A DNA stretch of 64,000 bases, from positions 36,621 through 100,620 of the forward strand of contig NZ_JPKG01000020.1 of assembly GCF_000735605.1 (NCBI RefSeq). Reading direction: 5' to 3'. Each line of letters starts with the position of its first letter. The first letter of the stretch is position 1. The notes below the pieces were generated by a model. That model saw only the letters and a program-made list of their open reading frames with translations, had not been told where the DNA came from and searched no databases. This document shows, in pieces, positions 8,630 through 16,442 of this stretch. A program made the position numbers and the translations under genes. Source of the DNA: Allobosea sp. LC85. GTDB taxonomy: Bacteria > Pseudomonadota > Alphaproteobacteria > Rhizobiales > Beijerinckiaceae.

Positions 8630-9628
8630 TTAGCGCTTGCGCTGGGCGTCGATGGCCGCGAGCACGCTGTCGAGATGCGCCTTGCCCCAGCGGCCCTCCA
8701 TCGCGGTCGCCACGACCTTGGACTTGGCGGCGAAGGCGTCGCGGTCGACATCCTCGATGATTTTGGAGCGCCCGGATTTGCGGATGTCCTCGAGCATCGA
8801 GGCTTCGCGCTTCTGCTGGAGATAGGTGTTCATGGCCGACGCGCGGGCGGCTTCAGCGAACAGGACCTCGCGATGCTCGGGCTTCAGCCGGGCGAGGCTG
8901 TCCTTGTTGATGACGATCATGTTGTTCTGGAGCATGTGCCTCGTCATCGCGACATAGCCCTGCACCTCGTAGAACTTGCGCGAGTAGATCGTCGGTATCG
9001 GGTTTTCCTGGCCGTCGACGGTCTTCTGCTGGAGCGCGGTGTAGACCTCGCCAAAGGGGACCGGCGTCGGAGAGGCGCCATAGGCCTTGATCATCTCGAC
9101 CCAGACGGGGCTTTCCGGCACGCGGATCTTGAGCCCTTGCAGGTCTTCCGGCTTCTTCACCGCGCGGTCGAGCGTCGTCATGTTGCGCCAGCCCCAGTAC
9201 CAGATGCGGCTGACCGGGACGATGCTGTGCTTGTCGCGGAGCTCGTCGAAGATCGGGTCGAAGGCAGCAGAGCGAATGATCGCCTCGGCCTCGGTCCAAT
9301 CCTTCCAGAGGAAGGGCGCGCTTGGGATCTCGAGGGCGGGTACGAGCGCAGAGGCGGCTGCCATCGAGGGCGCGGAGATGTCGAGGGCGCCTTCCTTGAC
9401 CTGCTTGAACAGGTCGATCTCCTTGCCGAGTTGCTCGGCCGGGAAGACCTTGATCGTGACGGCGCCGCCGGTCGATTTGTTCACCCGGTCGGCGAATTCC
9501 TGGAACAGTTCGCCGGCGATCTCAGCGGTGGTGTTCGCATGGCCGAAGCGCAGGGTCTGCGCCTGGGCGGTCGTTGCGAGAAAGCTGCCTGCGATCAGCG
9601 TCGCAGCGGCAAGGCGTCGTAGAAACAT
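8630..9628 (-). CDS. dctP: TRAP transporter substrate-binding protein (DctP family)
   Basis: This 332-residue periplasmic binding protein has a clear signal peptide (RR near residue 4, cleavage after AQA around residue 24). The mature start TLRFGHAN, the segment LGKEIDLFKQVKEGALDI and the conserved region PLKIRVPESP-like at mid-protein are DctP/TAXI family traits. Its single conserved Arg in the KIRVPES motif usually binds the substrate carboxylate. That agrees with an acid-sugar ligand and the downstream enolase-family enzyme. The GntR gene lies 54 bp upstream on the same strand. Confidence 0.94.
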   Translation of the reverse strand: MFLRRLAAATLIAGSFLATTAQAQTLRFGHANTTAEIAGELFQEFADRVNKSTGGAVTIKVFPAEQLGKEIDLFKQVKEGALDISAPSMAAASALVPALEIPSAPFLWKDWTEAEAIIRSAAFDPIFDELRDKHSIVPVSRIWYWGWRNMTTLDRAVKKPEDLQGLKIRVPESPVWVEMIKAYGASPTPVPFGEVYTALQQKTVDGQENPIPTIYSRKFYEVQGYVAMTRHMLQNNMIVINKDSLARLKPEHREVLFAEAARASAMNTYLQQKREASMLEDIRKSGRSKIIEDVDRDAFAAKSKVVATAMEGRWGKAHLDSVLAAIDAQRKR

Positions 9629-9682
9629 CGTATCCTCCCGGACGTTATGGTGGTTCTTGAGCGGCTGCCTCTGACGGGCGGC

Positions 9683-10342
9683 CTATTTGATCAGCCTCTC
9701 ATAGGAGCCCTCGAGATGCCGTCGCATCGCCTCGGCCGCAGCTTCGGGATCGCCGGTCTCGAGCGCATCGATGATGCGGAAATGCTCGGCATGGGTGATT
9801 CCGACATCCTGCTCGCGGCTGAGGTAGAGCCGTGAAATGTGCAGATGGAAGCGCAGGTCGTCATAGCTCTTCAGCGCGACCTGATTGCCCGCCGCCATCA
9901 GGATGAGGCGGTGGAAACGGTCATCGGCTTCGGTGAAGGCACGGTGGCTGCGATACTCGCGGGACGGCGGATCGGCCGTCATAACCGCGACCGCGTCACG
10001 TAGCGCTGCGATGACGTCGGCGCCTGGGCGCCGCCTGGCGGCCTCTGCCGCGGCCCAGGGCTCGATCACGCCGCGAAAGCTGTAGACGTCCTGATAATAA
10101 CTGCGATCGGGCAGCGGAGCGGTCGCGAATCCGACGAAGGGGACGGCCGACACGAGCCCTTCCGCGACGAGCCGTGTCAGCGCCTCGCGGATCGGAGTCG
10201 AGCTGACCGCCAGCTCGCGCACCAGCCCATCGACATTGAGTTTTTCGCCCGGCGCATAGGCCTGATCGAGGATGCGTTCCTTGATCGCCTCATAGACCTG
10301 GTCGCCAAGGACGACCCGTTCGATCTTTCGCGCCCCGTTCAA
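9683..10342 (-). CDS. GntR-family transcriptional regulator (FCD subfamily)
   Basis: This 219-residue regulator has an N-terminal winged helix (VYEAIKERILDQAYAPGEKLN, then STPIREALTRL as the recognition helix). It also has a C-terminal all-helical FCD ligand domain with Asp and His residues (FTEADDRFH) that often hold a metal and a carboxylate effector. The frame opens at a TTG (10342), with no better ATG found; AGGA lies about 10 bp before it. It is upstream of and co-directional with the TRAP/enolase genes and is their likely regulator. Two palindromes in front of it are candidate operators. Confidence 0.88.
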   Translation of the reverse strand: MNGARKIERVVLGDQVYEAIKERILDQAYAPGEKLNVDGLVRELAVSSTPIREALTRLVAEGLVSAVPFVGFATAPLPDRSYYQDVYSFRGVIEPWAAAEAARRRPGADVIAALRDAVAVMTADPPSREYRSHRAFTEADDRFHRLILMAAGNQVALKSYDDLRFHLHISRLYLSREQDVGITHAEHFRIIDALETGDPEAAAEAMRRHLEGSYERLIK

Positions 10343-10364
10343 TGCCTGATATCCTGCATCTTGG

Positions 10365-10376
10365 ATCGTGCACGAT
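10365..10376. promoter_or_regulatory. Candidate GntR operator (perfect 12-bp palindrome)
   Basis: ATCGTGCACGAT is fully self-complementary and lies 23 bp upstream of the GntR start. It is placed for autoregulation of the TRAP/enolase unit. The assignment is by position and symmetry only. Confidence 0.45.
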
Positions 10377-10392
10377 TTAGAGATGAACTTTC

Positions 10393-10409
10393 TTTGGAGT
10401 CAATCCAAA
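10393..10409. promoter_or_regulatory. Second inverted repeat upstream of GntR gene
   Basis: TTTGGA-N5-TCCAAA is a 6-bp perfect inverted repeat 17 bp beyond the first palindrome. It may be a second operator for the same or a divergently acting regulator. Confidence 0.35.
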
Positions 10410-10566
10410 TCATCGGTGCGTCGTGACCTCCCTCAACACTGGCCGATGCGCGGACAATCCCAAAGTGCCGCAGACGAGTGCCGCGCCCGGCATCGATGGC
10501 TCTTGCAGAGCGGAAACGGGCAGCGAATAGTCACCGCCGACCGCTGCTCTGGAACGGGGGGCCATC

Positions 10567-12234
10567 GTGGCATTCATTGAACAGCCGGTTGTTGCACTGT
10601 TCATTTCACTGGCCCTTGGCCATTTGATCGGAAAGATCAGAATTGGCCCTGTTCAGATCGGCGGTGTCTGCGGCACCCTCTTCGTCGCATTGGCGCTTGG
10701 GCAACTCGGCGTCACGATCAGCGCGGATCTGAAGAACACGGCGTTTGCACTGTTCATCTTCGCTCTCGGATTTACGGCTGGACCGCAGTTCTTCAACAAC
10801 ATCCGCGGCGGCTGGCGTTACGGAATCCTGTCCTTCGTCGAGGTCGGGACAGTCCTGCTGCTGCTTGTGGCGGCCATCGTCCTGTTCCGGCTGGACCCCG
10901 GCACCACCTCCGGGCTCTTCGCCGGCTCGGCCACGGAATCGGCTGTCCTGGGGACGGCTTCGGAGGCGATCGCCCGGCTGGCCCTGCCGGCGGCCGAGGT
11001 GGCGCGGCTGCAGTCCAACATGGCGACGGCCTACAGCGTGACCTATCTCTTCGGTCTTGTGGCGATCGTCGTCTTCACGACGCAGATCGGGCCACGGCTG
11101 CTGCGGATCGACCTGCGCGAGGAAGCCGCGGCGCTTGCAAAGCAACTGGGAGCCGAAGACGACGCCGGCAAGGAGAACGGCGTGCCCGAGATCGTCTCGC
11201 GCGCCTTCCATGCCGGGCCCATTGTGGGAAGCAGCGTCGGCGCTTTCGAAAACAGCGTCAACGGCGTGGTGACCATCGAGCAGGTCGGCCGTGGCGCAGG
11301 CTTCACCAAGGCAACCACGGACATGGTGCTGGAGGCCGACGATGTTGTTCTCGTGATCGGTCGCCGCCGCGCCATCATCGCCATCAGCGAAAAACTGGGT
11401 GCCGAAGTGCCGATGCCGGCAGGCGACAACGTACCGCTCGTCGAACGCGAAGTCGTGCTGGTGCGCAGCGAGGTCGCCGGGCGCCGGATTCGGGATCTTC
11501 GTCGGCTGGCGAGTGCGGAACAGCGGCGCGGCGTCTTCATCTCACGCATCAGGCGGCTTGGGCATGTCGTTCCCGCCTTGCCCGGCACGGTTCTCGAGCA
11601 GGGCGACGTCCTGACGCTCTACGGTTCCGAGGATGCGATCACACGGGCGGCCCCGGAGCTGGGTCACTTGCTTCCGGCGACCTCGAGCACCGACTTCGTG
11701 ATGCTCGGGCTGGGAGTGGTCGCCGGTCTTCTGCTGGGAGAGCTGAGCGTCAGGTTCGGTGCCCTGAACCTGACGCTGGGGACCGGTGGCGGAGCGCTCG
11801 TCTCGGGCCTGGTCTTCGGCTGGCTCCACATGCATCGTCCGCGCTATGGCGCGATACCGCTGCATGCTGCGGAGTTCATGAAGGACTTCGGCCTGGCGGC
11901 CTTCATCGCTGCAATCGGTCTGTCGGTCGGCCCCGATGCCTTCGCGCTGCTCAAACAGTACGGGCTGGTGCTGCCGGTTCTGGCGATTCTCGTCTCCGCG
12001 CTGCCGGCCCTGGCTTCACTCTATATCGGGCACCACCTGCTGAAGATCGAGGCTCCGATCCTGCTCGGAGCCATCGCCGGCCAGCATTGCAGCACCCCGT
12101 CGATCAGCGCATTGGTCTCTCTCGCGGGCAATTCGACGCCGGTGATCGGCTACACCGTGACCTATGCGATCTCGAACGTCCTGCTGCCGCTGATGGGCCC
12201 GGTCGTGGTTGGCATGGTCGGGCTGATGAGTTGA
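10567..12234 (+). CDS. Aspartate:alanine exchanger-family antiporter (AspT/YbjL-like) with RCK-type domains
   Basis: This 555-residue membrane protein has the split layout of the AAE family. A hydrophobic Asp-Al_Ex half lies at about residues 5-165 and two cytosolic TrkA_C-like regulatory domains at about 205-365. A second Asp-Al_Ex half follows at about 380-553. Internal symmetry shows in the repeated segments GNLIGKIRIGPVQIG-like and LLGELSVRFGALNLTLGTGGG. The likely role is dicarboxylate or amino-acid exchange. The start is GTG with a G-rich site 6 bp upstream. It stands alone, divergent from the GntR gene; control by that GntR is possible but unproven. Confidence 0.85.
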   Translation: MAFIEQPVVALFISLALGHLIGKIRIGPVQIGGVCGTLFVALALGQLGVTISADLKNTAFALFIFALGFTAGPQFFNNIRGGWRYGILSFVEVGTVLLLLVAAIVLFRLDPGTTSGLFAGSATESAVLGTASEAIARLALPAAEVARLQSNMATAYSVTYLFGLVAIVVFTTQIGPRLLRIDLREEAAALAKQLGAEDDAGKENGVPEIVSRAFHAGPIVGSSVGAFENSVNGVVTIEQVGRGAGFTKATTDMVLEADDVVLVIGRRRAIIAISEKLGAEVPMPAGDNVPLVEREVVLVRSEVAGRRIRDLRRLASAEQRRGVFISRIRRLGHVVPALPGTVLEQGDVLTLYGSEDAITRAAPELGHLLPATSSTDFVMLGLGVVAGLLLGELSVRFGALNLTLGTGGGALVSGLVFGWLHMHRPRYGAIPLHAAEFMKDFGLAAFIAAIGLSVGPDAFALLKQYGLVLPVLAILVSALPALASLYIGHHLLKIEAPILLGAIAGQHCSTPSISALVSLAGNSTPVIGYTVTYAISNVLLPLMGPVVVGMVGLMS

Positions 12235-12417
12235 AATGTGTTGGTCGACCGATGAGATCCGTCGCAGAGAGTGCCAGTCAATCGGGGCGTGACGGAGCCT
12301 GCGGCGTCGAAGCCGAGTAGTCTAAGAGAGGGCGTTGTGACTAGGTCCCGCCAGGGCCGGGTCGACGGCTGCATGCAGGTCGCAACGCACCGGTCCTTGC
12401 CTCGACGACAGGTTGCA
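12235..12417. other. Intergenic spacer between antiporter and cold-shock promoter
   Basis: No gene, tRNA-like fold or strong repeat was found here. Together with the cspA promoter and leader it makes a 348-bp gene-free stretch. Confidence 0.5.
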
Positions 12418-12446
12418 TTGACAAATTGGTCACAATCACCCATATA
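12418..12446 (+). promoter_or_regulatory. Sigma-70 promoter for the cspA-rpsU unit
   Basis: TTGACA at 12418 and CATATA at 12441 are separated by exactly 17 bp, one of the best promoter matches in the window. Transcription would start near 12453, leaving a leader of about 130 nt before the cspA ATG. Long leaders are typical of cold-shock mRNAs. Confidence 0.65.
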
Positions 12447-12530
12447 GGGGCATCGATCTTAGGCCGAATGAATTGGCCCCCGCGCTGATTGGCGCGCTAG
12501 CTGACGAACTTCCCGCTCAAAATCGAACAC

Positions 12531-12553
12531 CGTGTGAGGCGTCGTCTCACGCG
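12531..12553 (+). promoter_or_regulatory. Stem-loop in the cspA 5' leader
   Basis: CGTGTGAG and CTCACGCG can pair as an 8-bp stem with one G-T pair and a 7-base loop, about 30 nt upstream of the cspA start. It may take part in temperature-dependent leader folding, which is inferred from position only. Confidence 0.4.
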
Positions 12554-12582
12554 TATTAATGCCTTGCGAGAAGGAATTCGTT

Positions 12583-12792
12583 ATGGCCACCGGCACAGTT
12601 AAATGGTTCAATTCGACTAAGGGTTTCGGCTTCATTCAGCCAGATGATGGCGGCCAGGATGCATTCGTCCACATCAGCGCTGTCGAGCGTGCTGGACTGC
12701 GCGAGCTCCGCGAAGGTCAGAAGATCACCTTCGAGCTCGTCCAGGACAAGCGCTCTGGCAAGATGTCTGCGGACAATCTTCGGGCCGAGTGA
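12583..12792 (+). CDS. cspA: Cold-shock protein CspA family
   Basis: This 69-residue cold-shock domain protein has intact RNP1 (KGFGFIQ) and RNP2 (DAFVHIS). The ATG at 12583 follows AAGGAA with 7 bp spacing; an upstream in-frame ATG at 12559 would add eight residues and has no ribosome site. It is followed by rpsU on the same strand. A cspA-rpsU cold-shock operon is described in Sinorhizobium meliloti, so shared regulation is likely. The long leader and strong promoter upstream fit this. Confidence 0.96.
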   Translation: MATGTVKWFNSTKGFGFIQPDDGGQDAFVHISAVERAGLRELREGQKITFELVQDKRSGKMSADNLRAE

Positions 12793-12889
12793 GCCTCATG
12801 ACCGTGCAGACGTAGCATTCCGAATCGAGCGGCGACCACGGAAGTACTGGCGCCCCCTTTCAGGACGATACGCAGCACGGTTGGACGAA

Positions 12890-12916
12890 GGGTCGGGATT
12901 TACCCGGCCCTTTTTT
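12890..12916 (+). terminator. Intrinsic terminator/attenuator between cspA and rpsU
   Basis: GGGTCGGG and CCCGGCCC form an 8-bp stem with an ATTTA loop, followed at once by six T residues and CTTT. This is a textbook Rho-independent terminator. It ends only about 10 nt before the rpsU ribosome-binding site (AAGGAG at 12926), so rpsU must be expressed by read-through, processing or a promoter inside the hairpin region. Confidence 0.8.
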
Positions 12917-12938
12917 CTTTTCTAAAAGGAGCCCCGAA

Positions 12939-13202
12939 ATGCAGGTTCTCGTTCGCGACAACAATGTCGACCAGGCGCTGCGCGTCCTGAAGAAGAAGAT
13001 GCAGCGCGAAGGCGTCTTTCGCGAGATGAAGCGGCGTGCGGCGTATGAGAAGCCGTCCGAGAAGCGAGTTCGCGAGAAGGCTGACGCCATTCGGCGCGCA
13101 CGCAAGCTGGCTCGCAAGCAGGCTCAGCGCGAAGGACTGATCGCTGCGCCAAAGCCCAAGGCAAAGCCCGCTCGTCCGCCGCGCCTTGCGCCCGCTGCCT
13201 GA
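12939..13202 (+). CDS. rpsU: 30S ribosomal protein S21
   Basis: This 87-residue basic protein begins [20 protein letters not shown] and contains the S21 signature region with [20 protein letters not shown]. It binds late to the 30S platform and helps base pairing with the Shine-Dalgarno sequence. The ATG has AAGGAG 7 bp upstream. The C-terminal tail ([11 protein letters not shown]) is an extended Lys/Pro/Ala tail common in alphaproteobacteria. The gene follows cspA behind a terminator-like hairpin. Confidence 0.97.
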   Translation: MQVLVRDNNVDQALRVLKKKMQREGVFREMKRRAAYEKPSEKRVREKADAIRRARKLARKQAQREGLIAAPKPKAKPARPPRLAPAA

Positions 13203-13340
13203 GTTGAGGCGAGGCTAGACGCCGACCGGGCGCGCAAGATTCCGCTTGAGGCGGTCCAGTATGCCTGGATGCGCGCCGCCGGCAGGACGCGTCACTGTGA
13301 GAGCCGCCGATAGGCGGCAATCGTACGGGAGTAGACTGTC

Positions 13341-13595
13341 ATGTCGACCAAAGGACTCTCTGCCGACGAAGCCAAACGCCGCGCACAGGCGAATCTGGAG
13401 AAGGCCGAGCAAAAGCGGCAGGAAGCCCAGCGTGGGCTGGACGCGCAGCGCGCCGCACAGGTTGCTGTCACGGAGAAGACCGCGCGCTTGCGCGCGCTGC
13501 GTCTGGCGAAGGAAGCTGCCGACGCAGAGGCCGCCGCTATTGCCGAGGCTGCGCGGCCCAAGACGGTCGCGTCCAAGCGCACAAAGCGGGCCTGA
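13341..13595 (+). CDS. Small Lys/Ala-rich coiled-coil protein (DUF6481-like)
   Basis: This 84-residue hydrophilic protein is almost entirely predicted helix with heptad-like Ala/Leu spacing and dense Lys, Arg, Gln and Glu. It has no signal peptide or membrane segment. The pattern RRAQANLEKAEQKRQEA resembles small DUF6481-type proteins of Hyphomicrobiales, though that match is from memory. It lies 138 bp after rpsU on the same strand, ahead of a strong terminator hairpin, so it may belong to the cold-shock transcript. The function is unknown. Confidence 0.6.
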   Translation: MSTKGLSADEAKRRAQANLEKAEQKRQEAQRGLDAQRAAQVAVTEKTARLRALRLAKEAADAEAAAIAEAARPKTVASKRTKRA

Positions 13596-13727
13596 CGCCG
13601 CCGGCTTGCGCCCTGCGCTTTTGCCGTCCTGGAATGACGTCCCGCGCCCCCGGGGGCAGGCAACGAAAGCATCGGCCCGAAAAGCGGATTGCGGTTTTCG
13701 CGAGAGCCGATGCAAACACTGAAGATC

Positions 13728-13766
13728 AGATCATCGGGCCGGATACGAGATCCGGTCCGATGATCT
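13728..13766. terminator. 17-bp stem-loop between convergent genes
   Basis: AGATCATCGGGCCGGAT and ATCCGGTCCGATGATCT pair over 17 bp, with one G-T pair, around an ACGAG loop. It overlaps the stop codon of the minus-strand MFS gene. Its size and position between convergent genes suggest a bidirectional terminator. Confidence 0.65.
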
Positions 13767-15003
13767 ATTTGCGTCCCGGCGCTGGATGGAAGAGCCGTCC
13801 CTTTTCAACCACCAGGACCACTGCCAGGGCCATGAGCCCACAGAGCGAGAAGCCGAGCGTCAGCGGCACAACCGTTCCGTTGAAATGCTGGCCGACATAG
13901 AATCCGAGCAGCGCCCCGCCGACCGTGGTGATGAAGCCCTGGACGGAGGAGGCTGTGCCGGCGACATGGCCGAGCGGATCCATCGCCATCGCCCCGAAAT
14001 TCGGTGCCAGCAGACCAAAACAGAACATCGTCCCGCCCTGCATGATGGCGAAGAGCCAGAGCGATTCCTTGCCGGCAAGGGCCAGGGCCGCGTGCAGGCT
14101 GGTCAGCGTGATATAGCCGAGCAGCGCACCATGTGAGACCCGGCGCATGCCGAGCCGCCCGACGATGTGCGAATTCAGCAGCGAGGCGATGGCCATGCAG
14201 GCGGCGATCAGGGCGAAAATAGGGGTGAACCATTCCGGCGCCCGGAAGACATCGACAAAAACCTGCTGTGCCGAGTTGATGAAGCCGAACAGCCCGCCGA
14301 GAACGAAGGTCATTGCCAGCATGTAGCCGACGCCGATGCGCGAGGTCAGCACCGTGCGGAAGGCGGAGACGATGCTGGCGAACTTGATCGGCGTGCGGTC
14401 CTCCTCATGCAGTGTCTCGGGCAGGCGCATTGCAGTCCAGAGCATCACCGTGGCGCCGAAGGCGGTCAGGACGCCGAAGATCCAGCGCCAGGGCGCGACC
14501 CAGAGGATCGCCTGGCCGATCGAGGGCGCCAGAATCGGCACCGCCAGGAAGACGATCAGCGCCAGCGACATGACGCGGGCCATGTCGCGGCCGGAATAGC
14601 AGTCACGTACGATCGAAACGGCGAGCACCCGCGTCGCGGCTGCGCCGACGCCCTGCAGCACACGCGCTGCCATCATGATCTCGAAGGAACCGGAGAAGGC
14701 GGCGAACACGCTGGCGACGACATAGATGCTGAGGCCGGTCAGCAGCACAGGCCGGCGGCCGAAGCGGTCGGAGAGCGTACCGTAGATGATCTGGGCCACA
14801 CCAAAGCCAAGCAGATAGCTCGTGACGATCCACTGCCGGTCGTTCGGCTCGGCAATGCCGAGCGTCTCGCCCATCTGGGGCAGGGCCGGCAGCATGGCGT
14901 CGATCGCAAGCGCGTTCGTCGCCATCAGTGCGGCCATCATCGCCACGAAGGGATAGAAACCCATGCCGTGGCGCGGCCGGGCAATGTCGATTGTGTCGGT
15001 CAT
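13765..15003 (-). CDS. Bcr/CflA-type multidrug efflux MFS transporter
   Basis: This 412-residue protein has about 12 membrane helices. Drug:H+ antiporter (DHA1) features are visible: an early DAMLPALPQMGETLG segment after helix 1 and the motif-A loop GTLSDRFGRRPVLLTGL. Motif C lies in helix 5 (LAVPILAPSIGQAIL). This matches Bcr/CflA exporters, which expel drugs or small metabolites. The start is ATG at 15003. It is monocistronic, with three stem-loops separating it from the glutathione transferase gene upstream. Confidence 0.88.
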   Translation of the reverse strand: MTDTIDIARPRHGMGFYPFVAMMAALMATNALAIDAMLPALPQMGETLGIAEPNDRQWIVTSYLLGFGVAQIIYGTLSDRFGRRPVLLTGLSIYVVASVFAAFSGSFEIMMAARVLQGVGAAATRVLAVSIVRDCYSGRDMARVMSLALIVFLAVPILAPSIGQAILWVAPWRWIFGVLTAFGATVMLWTAMRLPETLHEEDRTPIKFASIVSAFRTVLTSRIGVGYMLAMTFVLGGLFGFINSAQQVFVDVFRAPEWFTPIFALIAACMAIASLLNSHIVGRLGMRRVSHGALLGYITLTSLHAALALAGKESLWLFAIMQGGTMFCFGLLAPNFGAMAMDPLGHVAGTASSVQGFITTVGGALLGFYVGQHFNGTVVPLTLGFSLCGLMALAVVLVVEKGRLFHPAPGRK

Positions 15004-15036
15004 CTCAGCCTGCTGCCGGGGAACGGCCCGGGTCGT

Positions 15037-15134
15037 CCCGTCTCGCAGACGGGAACGGCCAGCGAGATAGCTGGCCGGTTTGCGCAGGATTAGGCGATGC
15101 GCAGCAGCACAACAACCCGGCCGGAGGCCGGGTT
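15037..15134. repeat. Three tandem stem-loops between GST and MFS genes
   Basis: Three perfect inverted repeats follow one another. CCCGTCT/AGACGGG is at 15037-15053, CGGCCAGC/GCTGGCCG at 15056-15077, and AACCCGGCC/GGCCGGGTT at 15114-15134. Stems are 7, 8 and 9 bp. They lie downstream of the minus-strand GST gene and upstream of the MFS start. The last probably terminates the GST transcript. Confidence 0.55.
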
Positions 15135-15161
15135 TGGCATGCGCTCAGCGTGGAGCGACGC

Positions 15162-15800
15162 CTATACCGCCGCCGGCTGCTGCTCCGGCATCAGCGCATT
15201 GTCGATCTCATTGGCGCGGATCGCTGCCGGGCGGGCCTGCAGTCGCTTGGCATAGGCCTCGAAGGCCGGCCGCCGTTCCATCGTGCCGAATTGCAAGCCC
15301 CAGCCGATCTGCGCGCCGAGATAGACGTCAGCCGCGCTGAACCGGTCGCCGACCAGATACTCATCCTGCGATACCGCTTTCTCCAACGTGTCCATGACAT
15401 CGGCGAAGCAGCCATAGCCGACCCAGCCGGCCTTCTCCGGCGGAACCTCGACACCGAGCGTCTTGTTGGTCACCGCAGCCTCGGTCGGGCCCGCGCCGAA
15501 GAAGAGCCAGCGGTAATAGGGACCGCGCTCCTTGCTGCCCGGCGCAGGCGCAAGCCCCGCCTGTGGAAAGGCGTCCGCGAGATAGGCGCAGATCGCGGCG
15601 CATTCGGTGACGATCATTTCGCCATGCTTCAGGGCCGGCACCTTGCCCATCGGGTTGAGCGCCTTGTACTCGGCCGCCTTCATCGGCGGGCCGAAGCCGA
15701 CCACCTCGGTGCGATAGGGCTGGCCGACCTCCTCCAGCATCCAGCGCACGATCCGGCCGCGTGACATCGGATTGGTGTAGAAGACGAGTTCATCGCTCAT
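15162..15800 (-). CDS. Glutathione S-transferase family protein
   Basis: This 212-residue GST has an N-terminal thioredoxin-like domain (residues 1-80, with KVPALKHGEMIVTECAAICAYLA, the cis-Pro and Glu/Cys of the glutathione site). A C-terminal helical domain contains VGDRFSAADVYLG, the N-capping box region. The likely role is conjugation or reduction of electrophiles. The ATG has AAAGGAGGA 8 bp upstream. It is divergent from the SpoIIAA-like gene, and the next gene downstream is an MFS exporter on the same strand. Substrate specificity is unknown. Confidence 0.9.
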   Translation of the reverse strand: MSDELVFYTNPMSRGRIVRWMLEEVGQPYRTEVVGFGPPMKAAEYKALNPMGKVPALKHGEMIVTECAAICAYLADAFPQAGLAPAPGSKERGPYYRWLFFGAGPTEAAVTNKTLGVEVPPEKAGWVGYGCFADVMDTLEKAVSQDEYLVGDRFSAADVYLGAQIGWGLQFGTMERRPAFEAYAKRLQARPAAIRANEIDNALMPEQQPAAV

Positions 15801-15911
15801 GCCGCGTTCCTCCTTTGGCGCGCGAGACTAACCCTGACGCGTGACCGTGCAATGGCAGCAGCCGAACTTCGGCCCAACTCCCGCGTTGGCTGAAGCGAAA
15901 GGATGGCGCTC

Positions 15912-16298
15912 ATGTTGGAAATCCTCGCTGCGCCCGACCATGTCGCGGCCTATCGCCTCTCCGGCACGCTGACCGTGGACGATTATGACAGCCTGATCGC
16001 CGATATCGAGGCGCGGCTGGCGCGGCACGAGAAGATCGGCATTCTTGCCGACCTGACCGGCTTTCACGACATCACGCTCCGGGCGGGCGCCAGGGATCTG
16101 CGCTACGGCTTCAGCAAGATGTTCGAGCTAAGGCGCTTTCCGCGTGAGGCCCTGATCAGCGACAAGGGCTGGATCGAAACGCTGGTGGCGATCGCCAATC
16201 CAATCATTCCGTTCGTCGAAATCCGCTGCTTCAAGCCGATCGAGTACGAGGCGGCGCTGATCTGGGTCAGCGAGATAGAAGGCGGGCCGGAGGCATAG
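15912..16298 (+). CDS. SpoIIAA-like (STAS/SEC14-type) domain protein
   Basis: This 128-residue protein begins MLEILAAPDHVAAYRLSGTL and has the alternating strand-helix pattern of the SpoIIAA-like family found in many proteobacteria. The start at 15912 was chosen over 15903 because AAGGA then has 8-bp spacing; the ATG at 15903 overlaps that site. There is no signal peptide or membrane segment. These small proteins are cytosolic with unclear roles, perhaps lipid or partner binding. It is a single gene, divergent from GST. Confidence 0.7.
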   Translation: MLEILAAPDHVAAYRLSGTLTVDDYDSLIADIEARLARHEKIGILADLTGFHDITLRAGARDLRYGFSKMFELRRFPREALISDKGWIETLVAIANPIIPFVEIRCFKPIEYEAALIWVSEIEGGPEA

Positions 16299-16442
16299 AT
16301 TGCTTTTGCAGGGAGCGCGTTGCCCTGACTGACCGTGCGCCCGTCCGGTAGCTGACAGCGCGCGTCTGTGGTGCGTGTCTGCGGCCTGTCATTCTTCCCC
16401 AGCGGTGCTATGCGAGGGGCTCTGGTCGACGGAGGAACTCAC

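Noticed and set aside
8180..9622. 480-codon plus-strand frame opposite dctQ and dctP
   Set aside because: It crosses the junction of two well-supported TRAP genes and is compositionally biased.
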